From: Arenibacter catalasegens
Lineage (GTDB): Bacteria > Bacteroidota > Bacteroidia > Flavobacteriales > Flavobacteriaceae
DNA: 34,845 bases
Assembly (NCBI RefSeq): GCF_002909235.1
Contig: NZ_PHQQ01000037.1
Coordinates: forward strand, 1-34,845
Reading direction: 5' to 3'
Shown: piece by piece, positions 1 to 6,748 of the stretch
Numbering within the stretch: the first letter of the stretch is position 1
Layout of the letters: each line of letters starts with the position of its first letter
Notes under the pieces: model-generated
Database searches by the model: none
Seen by the model: the letters and a program-made list of their open reading frames with translations, nothing else
What the model was told of the DNA's origin: nothing
Translations under genes and position numbers: made by a program

Positions 1-70
1 AGGAGAATCCTTAAGAAAAGGAAAATTAAAGAATTTATAAACCTAATTTTTTTTATAATTGTAGAATCTT

Positions 71-820
71 TCAAAGTGGCGCAGTTTGACCGAAACAGGT
101 GGCGTCATAACTCCGAAATAACCACTTGGCCCCCTTGTTCTTCGCGCCCGGGCGTTGGTCCTGGTCCTGCGCCCATTTCCTGTTCCGGCCCTTTATCGCC
201 GCCAGTTCGTTCTTGCTTGCCGAAACGCTGCGCTGGCCCTTGTCCGACCTATCGCCTTTGCTCTTGCGATGCGGTTCCTCTTTGTCCATTGAGCTCATAA
301 CACGTACCTTCCGCAGGTGTTCGTCCAGTTCCTCTTCGGGCACCTTCAGTTCCAAGGTGTCCATGCTTGCGTTGGCCTTGACCGGTGCCGAATCTATGGC
401 CTGGGTATGGCCACTGACCATTCCCTTCTCCACGCACATACTTAACACCTTGGTGAAGACTTCCTCGAATACACTTTCCGGGAACAGTTGGCGCGTACGG
501 CTTATCGTACTGTGCCAAGGAAGTTCCTCGTCTATATCATAACCGATAAAATAAAGGATGTCCAAGCGCATCGAACAATGGTCTATGAGCTTGCGGTCGC
601 TGATGATATTTTCCAAATAACCTACCAAACAAAGTTTGAAGAATACCACCGGGTCTATGCTCTTTTGGCCGCTCGAACCGTAGTGAAGTTTAGTAACACC
701 ATAGAGGAAATCCAGATCGACGGCATCCTTTAATTGTCTATAAAAATTGGTCTCGGGAACCCGTTCACTGAGCTGGAACCGGTTGAAGAGTTTCTCCTGA
801 TAATACTTTTTTCCCTGCAT
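71..820 (-). pseudogene. IS1182-family transposase, N-terminal part only
   Basis: The reading frame matches the N-terminal half of IS1182-family DDE transposases: MQGKKYYQEKLF start, then the DUF772-like helical part (QLSERVPETNFYRQL, SIDPVVFFKLCLVGYLENI, SDRKLIDHCSMRLDI), then the AIDSAPVKANASMD segment that begins the catalytic domain. I prefer the ATG at 820 because homologues begin MQGKK; the longer frame to 853 adds 11 unlikely residues. Full-length members are roughly twice this size. After GAKNKGAK, where the family continues into the DDE core, the frame runs into an IS21-like terminal sequence and stops, so the C-terminal catalytic residues are missing. This is an inactive remnant. 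Base composition is clearly more GC-rich than the antiporter gene beside it. Confidence 0.85.
76..124 (-). mobile_element. IS21-like terminal end remnant
   Basis: On the minus strand, reading away from the transposase remnant, the sequence starts TGGTTATTTCGG at 124 and then holds two copies of a repeat of the form CGG-N8/9-TGNGCCA, at 115-100 and 92-77 (23 bp apart). The same repeat type with the same TATTTCGG lead-in is present four times at the right edge of the window. Multiple short terminal repeats are typical of IS21-family ends. The element would extend to the left, outside the window; whether it is complete cannot be seen. It interrupts the IS1182 transposase. Confidence 0.5.
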
Positions 821-879
821 AACTAAAGTTACGATCCATCCGCCGATCCACAATGATCATGACCGACTTTTTTGCTAAC

Positions 880-896
880 TTGTGCAACAGGCACAA
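880..896. repeat. Short perfect inverted repeat upstream of transposase
   Basis: TTGTGC at 880-885 and GCACAA at 891-896 form a 6-bp stem with loop AACAG, about 60 bp upstream of the IS1182 transposase start. It may belong to the IS1182 end or leader region; a further GTGCCAC lies at 920-926. The outer IS boundary on this side cannot be fixed without a second copy. Confidence 0.35.
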
Positions 897-960
897 TGGC
901 TATAATTCATTGCGGCCATGTGCCACAAAAAAGATTAAATTTATATAAAGGTTATAAAAA

Positions 961-3108
961 ATGATATTACTGAACATATTTGAGACAACCTTACCTTTGA
1001 CAAATCCTATATTGAAATTTCTATTGATATTGGTAATTATTCTGTTTGCACCAATCATTCTAAACAAAATAAAAATTCCCCATTTACTTGGACTAATTAT
1101 AGCAGGTGCGGTCATCGGACCTAATGGAATTAATCTAATGGAAAGGGATAGTAGCATAATCCTTTCGGGAACGGCAGGTCTTTTATATATCATGTTTCTT
1201 GCAGGTTTGGAAATAGATTTAGCCGACTTTAAGAAAAACAGTAAAAAAAGTTTAGTTTTTGGATTATACACTTTCACAATTCCAATGACTTTTGGAATAT
1301 TAGCTGGAATTTATGTTTTAGAATTTTCTTTATCAACATCTATTTTATTAGCAAGTATGTTTGCTTCTCATACATTGATTGCTTATCCATTAATTAGTAA
1401 AATGGGAGTCGCTAAAAACAGAGCTGTGAACATCACGGTTGGAGGGACAATGATAACAGATACTTTAGCCCTGTTAGTTCTTGCCGTAATTGTGGGAATG
1501 ACAACGGGGGAAGTAAACACTGAATTTTGGGTGCGATTGTCTTTTTCTATTATCCTTTTTGGATTAATTGTTATGCTAATATTCCCAGTCATTGGTCGTT
1601 GGTTTTTCAAAAGGTTTGACGATAATGTTTCTCAATATATTTTTGTTTTAGTAATGGTATATCTAGGTGCAGTTCTTGCTGAAATGGCTGGTATTGAAGC
1701 AATTATCGGTGCATTCTTGTCAGGTTTAGCACTAAATAGATTAATTCCACACACATCACCTTTGATGAATCGAATTGAATTTGTTGGGAACGCCATCTTT
1801 ATTCCTTTCTTCCTTATCGGAGTAGGAATGTTAATTGACTATCGTGCCTTTTTTAAAGATTTTGAAACTTTAAAGGTTGCAACGGTAATGATTGTTGTAG
1901 CAACAACATCTAAATTCCTTGCAGCTTGGATAACCCAAAAAACCTATAAATTTTCTATTGACGAACGAAGATTGATATTTGGTTTAAGTAATGCCCAAGC
2001 AGCTGCAACATTGGCAGCCGTTTTAATTGGTTACAACATAATTATTGGAGAAACAGAAACAGAACAACCTATCCGATTGCTCAATGAAAGCATTTTAAAC
2101 GGAACAATCTTAATGATACTATTTACTTGTACCATTGCTTCGTTTGTTGCTCAAAAAGGTGCTAAAAATATAGCACTATTAGAAAGTACAGATAATGCGA
2201 CAAATGACGAGGAAAATCAAGAAAAAATCTTAATTCCAATTAGTAACATTGATACAACAGACGAACTTATAAATTTGGGTGTAACCATTAAATCAAAAAA
2301 AAATAAGAAAGGCTTGTATGCTTTAAGTATTGTAGATAACAGCACGGTAGACGGTTCTGCTGAAAAACGAGCAAAGAAAATTTTAAATAAAGCGGCTGTA
2401 ACCGCTTCGGCAACAGATAATTTAATACACGAGTTACTTCGTTACGACCTAAATATTGTTAACGGAATTTCAAGTGTAGCCAAGGAACATAAAGTTACAG
2501 ATTTAATATTAGGATTGCATATTAACAAAGGAATTTCCGACTCTTTTTTAGGGAACTTGACCGAAGGCATTTTGACAAAATGCAATACAACAACATTGAT
2601 ATATAAACCAGCACAACCTTTTGGGACAATAAAAAGACATATTATCATTGTTCCTGAAAATGCTGAAAAAGAAATAGGCTTTCCGTTTTGGTTAATAAAA
2701 GTTTGGAACATAGCAAGAAATTCAGGTGCTAAACTTATTTTTTACTTGACACAAGAAACGCTAAAGTTTATAAAAGAAATTCAATCTAAACATCCAATCG
2801 AATGTGAATTTGAAGACTTTAATGATTGGAATGACTTCTTAATACTTGCAAGAAACTTTCACAAAGACGACAATCTAATAATTGTTTTAAGTAGAAAAGA
2901 CAAGCCTTCATTTCACAACAATATGACAAAAATCCCTTCGTATTTAAACAAATATTTTAAAGACACGAGTTACATTTTAATTTATCCGATGCAAGCAGGA
3001 GTAACAGATACTTCACAAATTGACTTGAAAAACCCATCATTCATAGAACCTCTTGAAAAACTTGACGAAATTGGAAAAACAATTGCAAAAATATTCAGAC
3101 GTAAATAA
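961..3108 (+). CDS. Cation:proton antiporter, CPA2 type, with C-terminal USP-like region
   Basis: Membrane antiporter exchanging Na+ or K+ for protons. Residues about 15-400 form the Na_H_Exchanger domain with around a dozen hydrophobic segments; the family pattern near the start is visible (KIPHLLGLIIAGAVIGPNG), as is MFLAGLEIDL, typical of CPA2/Kef-like proteins. Residues about 430-715 are soluble and resemble tandem universal-stress-protein-like domains (EKILIPISNID..., VTDLILGLH), as in other bacterial CPA2 proteins with a cytoplasmic regulatory tail. No TrkA-N NAD-binding motif is seen, so it is not a typical KefB/C. Codon use is more AT-rich than in the carbohydrate genes further right, and an attC-like palindrome follows directly, so recent acquisition is possible. 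Cation specificity is unknown. Confidence 0.85.
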   Translation: MILLNIFETTLPLTNPILKFLLILVIILFAPIILNKIKIPHLLGLIIAGAVIGPNGINLMERDSSIILSGTAGLLYIMFLAGLEIDLADFKKNSKKSLVFGLYTFTIPMTFGILAGIYVLEFSLSTSILLASMFASHTLIAYPLISKMGVAKNRAVNITVGGTMITDTLALLVLAVIVGMTTGEVNTEFWVRLSFSIILFGLIVMLIFPVIGRWFFKRFDDNVSQYIFVLVMVYLGAVLAEMAGIEAIIGAFLSGLALNRLIPHTSPLMNRIEFVGNAIFIPFFLIGVGMLIDYRAFFKDFETLKVATVMIVVATTSKFLAAWITQKTYKFSIDERRLIFGLSNAQAAATLAAVLIGYNIIIGETETEQPIRLLNESILNGTILMILFTCTIASFVAQKGAKNIALLESTDNATNDEENQEKILIPISNIDTTDELINLGVTIKSKKNKKGLYALSIVDNSTVDGSAEKRAKKILNKAAVTASATDNLIHELLRYDLNIVNGISSVAKEHKVTDLILGLHINKGISDSFLGNLTEGILTKCNTTTLIYKPAQPFGTIKRHIIIVPENAEKEIGFPFWLIKVWNIARNSGAKLIFYLTQETLKFIKEIQSKHPIECEFEDFNDWNDFLILARNFHKDDNLIIVLSRKDKPSFHNNMTKIPSYLNKYFKDTSYILIYPMQAGVTDTSQIDLKNPSFIEPLEKLDEIGKTIAKIFRRK

Positions 3109-3115
3109 AGCCCAG

Positions 3116-3258
3116 ACGCCCAACAAAGATGTATAAAAATAATAGCGGTGTAATCGCTAAAATGAAAGTAAATAAATATAAATAAGGTCTGTGTTTAATC
3201 GAAAAGTAAGTGCATTTTAAATTCGCTACTATTCTTATACTTGACCGTTGGCGGTCAT
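3116..3258. repeat. Large imperfect palindrome, attC-like
   Basis: Directly after the antiporter stop, GCCCAAC (3119-3125 region) is mirrored by CCGTTGGCG near 3243-3251. Inside, GTATAAAAATAATAGCG (about 3131-3147) pairs with the reverse complement of CGCTACTATTCTTATAC (about 3224-3240), 15 of 17 positions. GCCCAAC fits the RYYYAAC core of integron attC sites; the partner is only close to GTTRRRY. Elements of this shape recur between genes in flavobacterial genomes. It may be a degenerate cassette recombination site or a mobile palindromic repeat. Confidence 0.4.
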
Positions 3259-3309
3259 GCAAGGAGCGCAACCAAAAGGATGAATTCGCATCTTTTGTAA
3301 AAAACAATA

Positions 3310-3498
3310 ATGAACAATATTCTAAACTTTATTCTCTGGATAATTTTATTCGGACAAATGAGTTGCGAAAAAAATACTGAATTTAAAAATCATCTTGATT
3401 CTATTGATTCTTATGAATATTATTCAGAAGAAATCATTCCTGCTGATAAGCAAATAATTTATGGGAAATGGAAAGTATCAGGGTATTTTACAAAATAA
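3310..3498 (+). pseudogene. Chimeric short lipoprotein fragment
   Basis: 62 codons. The N-terminus is a lipoprotein signal (hydrophobic stretch ending in GQMSC, lipobox Cys19). The last 10 residues, WKVSGYFTK, nearly copy the C-terminus of the DUF4019 lipoprotein encoded at 5757-6221 (WKVSGYFIK). The DNA agrees too: about 32 of 35 bases match around 3465-3503 versus 6188-6226, including the stop codon and the following GTT. The most likely reading is a truncated lipoprotein gene joined to a duplicated 3' end of a DUF4019 gene by recombination. An intact tiny lipoprotein is possible but less likely. Confidence 0.5.
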
Positions 3499-3501
3499 GT
3501 T

Positions 3502-3564
3502 ACTGAACACTGAATACTGATGACTGTTTACGGACTACCGATTACTGCCTACTGAATACTGATG
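3502..3564. repeat. Degenerate 7-bp tandem array, ACTGNNN x9
   Basis: Nine consecutive heptamers in exact phase: actgaac, actgaat, actgatg, actgttt, acggact, accgatt, actgcct, actgaat, actgatg. The first four bases are nearly constant and the last three vary. It ends 10 bp before the stop codon of the cyclase gene and starts 4 bp after the stop of the chimeric fragment. It resembles the heptameric repeats described in several bacterial genomes; its role is unknown. Confidence 0.75.
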
Positions 3565-3573
3565 CTCAGCATC

Positions 3574-4386
3574 TCACCATTCAATAAGTTCCAGATCGAT
3601 CGGCTCATCAAAGCCTTTTAACCTCTGAGGGCCGAGGGAGGTAAAGGAAACATCTTTACCTATACAAAGGTCTTTTACCACCTTCGCGCTAATAATCTGA
3701 CCCGATTTTCCGAAGCTACAGATACGTGCAACCAGATTAACTGTGGAGCCAAATAGGGCATCACCATCCTGTACCGGCTCTCCTGCCCCGATACCAATTC
3801 TGGCCTGCAGCAAAATCCCATCCTTACGGGATTCATTATATTTGGATAATTGGCGTTGTATTTCCACCGCACAGACCGATGCCGTATAAGCCGACCTGAA
3901 ACTTGTCAGGAATCCATCTCCCGCCCTATCCACTTCACGGCCACAATGGTCTACAAGGGCCTTTCTTACCACATTCCTATAGGTATGAACTAGAACAAGT
4001 GCCTTGGTATCTCCCAAGGCTTGAGTAATATCTGTGGAACTCACCATATCAATAAACATAATTGCCCTAAATGGACTCTCGGTCATGGGTTTACCGTCCT
4101 CCTTTTCAGGGTCGATCACCCGGCCCAGAAATTGGGCTACTGCCGAACCGTCAACTTCAATGATCTGGTTGGGTATAAGACCGTGTGCTTCTTTATGCAT
4201 CCCGCGAACGGCAGCTGCTGATGGGGCTTCTACGAGACAAAAAGCCATGCCCTTTTCTTCATCATGCCAATAGGTCAGTGCCTTGCAATGATGCCTCGAT
4301 TGAATTTTCATATCTTCATGATGCGCTTTTGCAACCTCTTCAGGAGTGGCCCCTTCAATATAATGTCTGTCCATAAATAGTGGCAT
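3574..4386 (-). CDS. DUF4242 domain fused to class III adenylate/guanylate cyclase domain
   Basis: Probable cytoplasmic nucleotide-cyclase-like protein, 270 aa, no membrane segments. Residues about 3-88 match DUF4242 (PLFMDRHYIEGATPEEVAKAH, small ferredoxin-like fold, sometimes called nickel-binding). Residues about 105-270 are a class III cyclase homology domain. Metal-binding Asp113 (FIDMVSSTDI) and Asp157 (AGDGF) are present, as are Asn217 and Arg221 of the transition-state motif (VNLVAR). The two substrate-specifying positions are unusual: the usual Lys is Asp153 and the usual Asp is Ser214. The protein may make another nucleotide, have relaxed specificity, or act as a sensor. It is a single gene with heptamer repeat arrays on both sides and no operon partner. 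Confidence 0.85.
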   Translation of the reverse strand: MPLFMDRHYIEGATPEEVAKAHHEDMKIQSRHHCKALTYWHDEEKGMAFCLVEAPSAAAVRGMHKEAHGLIPNQIIEVDGSAVAQFLGRVIDPEKEDGKPMTESPFRAIMFIDMVSSTDITQALGDTKALVLVHTYRNVVRKALVDHCGREVDRAGDGFLTSFRSAYTASVCAVEIQRQLSKYNESRKDGILLQARIGIGAGEPVQDGDALFGSTVNLVARICSFGKSGQIISAKVVKDLCIGKDVSFTSLGPQRLKGFDEPIDLELIEW

Positions 4387-4649
4387 AATTTCTATGTTTT
4401 AGGATGGGGAAGGTAAATTAGTAAAAGTACAGGTATAACGACTTGTCATTGGTCATATTACCATGGGCACCAGCCTTCTAAAGATACCAAATTATTGGTT
4501 ATAAAAATTGGAAAAGGAGCAAATCATTGGAAGTGGCCGTTAAATATGGTGGGCAAGGGCATTCTAGTAAAGATTTTAGTATTAGTTACTAGAGCGCTGG
4601 GCAATAAGAGAAGCATCCAGAGCGCTGCGCTGCTAGAACCTAGAAACTT

Positions 4650-4691
4650 GACTATCTTTTGTCTTTTGTCTTTTGTCTTTCTCTTTGCTCC
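4650..4691. repeat. 7-bp tandem array, TTTTGTC type
   Basis: Six heptamers in phase: gactatc, three perfect ttttgtc, tttctct, ttgctcc. It is separated by 5 bp from the ACTGNNN array that follows, so the two arrays are out of phase. Confidence 0.65.
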
Positions 4692-4696
4692 TGACC

Positions 4697-4773
4697 ACTG
4701 CCAACTGACTACTGAATACTGTTTACTAATCACTGTTCATTGCTAACTGACTACAGGCTACTGTCAATTGTTT
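4697..4773. repeat. Degenerate 7-bp tandem array, ACTGNNN x11
   Basis: Eleven heptamers in exact phase: actgcca, actgact, actgaat, actgttt, actaatc, actgttc, attgcta, actgact, acaggct, actgtca, attgttt. Same unit and same strand orientation as the array at 3502-3564, so the cyclase gene lies between two copies. The first REP-like sequence begins 5 bp later. Confidence 0.75.
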
Positions 4774-4778
4774 CCCCT

Positions 4779-4804
4779 GCTGGCGCGAGGGTCTCGCTCG
4801 TGCC
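4779..4804 (+). repeat. REP-like palindromic sequence, copy 1
   Basis: 26 bp that match the reverse complement of 4969-4994 at 23 of 26 positions. Each copy has an inner hairpin around CGAG/CTCG (in copy 2 CGAGCA-AGA-TGCTCG, a near-perfect stem). The match extends weakly outward over a TTGTTT-CCC stretch. Confidence 0.6.
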
Positions 4805-4968
4805 ACAACAGTCACTTGTTCAGAGTAAATGGGGTTACTTATAATATAGTACGATTGTTTTTTCTCTATATCTTTAGCCTAACCGTAGTTGGCTTAGTGT
4901 AATTTTAATACGCCCTCCGGCATATACTTTAGGTCGTCATCCCTAATGGCAATGTAACACAATAGGAA

Positions 4969-4994
4969 GGCACGAGCAAGATGCTCGCGCCAGC
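4969..4994 (-). repeat. REP-like palindromic sequence, copy 2
   Basis: Inverted partner of 4779-4804, 164 bp away, giving a BIME-like arrangement or a small MITE with a 164-bp interior. REP sequences of this form are often moved by RAYT (Y1_Tnp REP) transposases; none is encoded in this window. Confidence 0.6.
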
Positions 4995-5046
4995 GACGGG
5001 AAAAACAACGTATACAAGATGGGTGCAATAGATAAAGTAAAAACGA

Positions 5047-5619
5047 GTGAACAGAACCGTAATTCTATCATTACTATTAATAAGCGGATTCATTTCCTGT
5101 AAAAATTATGAAAAGGAAATTGACAAATTGGGAATTGCTAAAAAATATTATAAGGCTTTAGATTATTCTGATAATTCAGAAATAGCACTTTTGTTGACAG
5201 ATAGCCTTGTGACAAAGGAAACCGAATATGACTATGAACAGACATTTTCTCTAAAAGAATATATGGAATGGTTGAAATGGGATTCTGTATTTGACCCAAC
5301 ATACGAAATCCTTCAAATAGAGCAAGAGGATGAAATTGTCAAAGCGAAAATTTCAAAAATCGACAAAAGAATTTCATTTCTTCATGAAGAGCCGATTGTC
5401 ACTAATCAAGTTATCCGATTTGATAATGATAAAATTATCAGTATTGAAACAACAGAATACGTTATTTTCAATGATTCTACATTTGTTAAAAACAGAGATG
5501 GAATAGTAAGCTGGATTGACGAAAATCATCCTGAATTCAATGGATTCATACACGACCAAACAGAAATTGGAGGAATGAAATACTTAAAAGCAATTGAACT
5601 GTATAACAACAAAAAATAA
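5047..5619 (+). CDS. Predicted lipoprotein, unknown function
   Basis: 190 aa starting at GTG; no ATG lies near and the GTG start gives a clean lipoprotein signal (MNRTVILSLLLISGFISC, lipobox GFISC at about residue 18). The mature part is mixed alpha/beta and starts with helices rich in Lys, Asp and Tyr, which could be an NTF2/SnoaL-like fold, but no diagnostic motif is visible. It is likely anchored in the outer or inner membrane facing the periplasm. It stands alone, 138 bp before the DUF4019 lipoprotein gene. AT-rich composition. Confidence 0.7.
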   Translation: MNRTVILSLLLISGFISCKNYEKEIDKLGIAKKYYKALDYSDNSEIALLLTDSLVTKETEYDYEQTFSLKEYMEWLKWDSVFDPTYEILQIEQEDEIVKAKISKIDKRISFLHEEPIVTNQVIRFDNDKIISIETTEYVIFNDSTFVKNRDGIVSWIDENHPEFNGFIHDQTEIGGMKYLKAIELYNNKK

Positions 5620-5756
5620 CATGCTTCAACACCATATCCCATAAAAAACACTTATCCTTCCAGATAATTTTTACGCCATTAAAGTAAGTCTATTATCATC
5701 CCATAATTTTAATTTTAGGGGGTTGTATTGTTAGCCCATAAAAAAATAATATATTC

Positions 5757-6221
5757 ATGAAAAAAACTATGTACAAATACTTTGTCCTTTTTTTTGTTAC
5801 ATGTCTTTTGTCCTGTAAATCCAATACCAAAAATGAAAAAATTGATAGTGTCCATACAGCGACCACAGTTTCCAATGACATAAAACAGGAAGTAATCCAG
5901 GATGCCAAAGAATGGCTGGGATTGATTTATGACAATAATTATTCCCAAAGTTGGGATAATGCGGCATCCCTTTTTCAACAAGCGGTTACAAAAGAACAAT
6001 GGACGCAACAGTTAAGTGGTATTGTGCCTCCCTTGGGAAAGGTGATCAGTAGGGACGTAATTTCATCGGAATATCATACAGCACTACCAGGAACGCCCGA
6101 TGGCGAATACATTGTAATTCAATTTAAAACCTCCTTTGAAAATAAAAACGAAAGCATAGAAACCGTTACCCAAATGAAAGATGTGGACCAATGGAAGGTA
6201 TCTGGGTATTTTATAAAATAA
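5757..6221 (+). CDS. DUF4019 domain lipoprotein
   Basis: 154 aa lipoprotein: signal MKKTMYKYFVLFFVTCLLSC with lipobox LLSC at Cys20. The mature part fits DUF4019: an N-terminal helix (AKEWLGLIYDNNYSQSWDNAASLFQQAVTKEQW), the middle GKVISRDVISSEYHTALPGTPDGEYIVIQF and the C-terminal QWKVSGYFIK. The domain is usually a secreted stand-alone module of about 100-120 residues; biochemical function is unknown. A copy of its 3' end is found at 3465-3503. The short gene at 6317 follows by 95 bp. Confidence 0.8.
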   Translation: MKKTMYKYFVLFFVTCLLSCKSNTKNEKIDSVHTATTVSNDIKQEVIQDAKEWLGLIYDNNYSQSWDNAASLFQQAVTKEQWTQQLSGIVPPLGKVISRDVISSEYHTALPGTPDGEYIVIQFKTSFENKNESIETVTQMKDVDQWKVSGYFIK

Positions 6222-6316
6222 GTTCTACGCCGATCCATCTGCGACTCGAAAAAATAAAGCATCTTCTTGGTGCGGTTCGTTAAAATGCACCTTTACCAGT
6301 AAATCCTAAATAGATA

Positions 6317-6652
6317 ATGAACGAAATAATTACTTTAAGGAATAGCCCAAAATTGGATATTAGACTTGAAAAGGATATGTTTGAGATAATTGACCAGATA
6401 ACTCCAAAAAATAATGGCAGCTATGCCTATGGCAGTCTAATGTCCGTCCAATTAAAGAAAGGATGGTTGCTTTCCCTGCTAAGTTATATTCCATTTTTTT
6501 GGACAGTCCCCTTTGAACCGGGATTTAGAAACAGGACGCATCTTAATATAAAACTGGGCGAACAGACGCTAAGAATATGGTTGGTGGGTTCGGACATGGA
6601 AAAAGCGGCCAGTTTTAAACGGGAATTGAACGATAAAAAAATATTACACTAG
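6317..6652 (+). CDS. Small hypothetical protein
   Basis: 111 aa, not recognised. A hydrophobic stretch in the middle (WLLSLLSYIPFFWTVPF, about residues 54-70) could insert in or lie on the membrane; the flanks are polar and probably beta-rich. No signal peptide. The frame has normal codon use for the region and no overlapping better frame. It is followed by a bidirectional terminator that also serves the convergent oxidoreductase gene. Confidence 0.55.
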   Translation: MNEIITLRNSPKLDIRLEKDMFEIIDQITPKNNGSYAYGSLMSVQLKKGWLLSLLSYIPFFWTVPFEPGFRNRTHLNIKLGEQTLRIWLVGSDMEKAASFKRELNDKKILH

Positions 6653-6691
6653 GTCGTCAGACCTTGGGCGTTCACCCGTAACTTCACTTTT

Positions 6692-6726
6692 AAAAAAAGG
6701 GAACCAGCTTTCGCCTGTTCCCTTTT
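6692..6726. terminator. Bidirectional intrinsic terminator
   Basis: AAAAGGGAAC at 6695-6704 pairs with GTTCCCTTTT at 6717-6726. A-rich on one side and T-rich on the other, it lies between the convergent ends of the gene at 6317-6652 and the oxidoreductase gene ending at 6749, so it can end transcription in both directions. Confidence 0.8.
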
Positions 6727-6748
6727 CCATATTTTATAAATTTACTTT

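Larger units (their letters stand above)
4387..5046. other. 660-bp gene-free region made of repeats
   Basis: No credible coding frame is present. The region holds two phased heptamer arrays (4650-4691 and 4697-4773) and a pair of inverted REP-like sequences (4779-4804 and 4969-4994). The rest, 4387-4650 and 4805-4968, shows no clear feature apart from the presumed leader and promoter of the minus-strand cyclase gene near 4387-4450. Confidence 0.6.

Noticed and set aside
76..733. Plus-strand frames opposite the IS1182 transposase
   Set aside because: They mirror the transposase coding strand, and their Cys/Ser/Pro-rich translations match no family.
4495..4746. Frame of 83 codons over the heptamer arrays
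   Set aside because: Its sequence derives from the 7-bp repeats, and an equally long antisense frame overlaps it.
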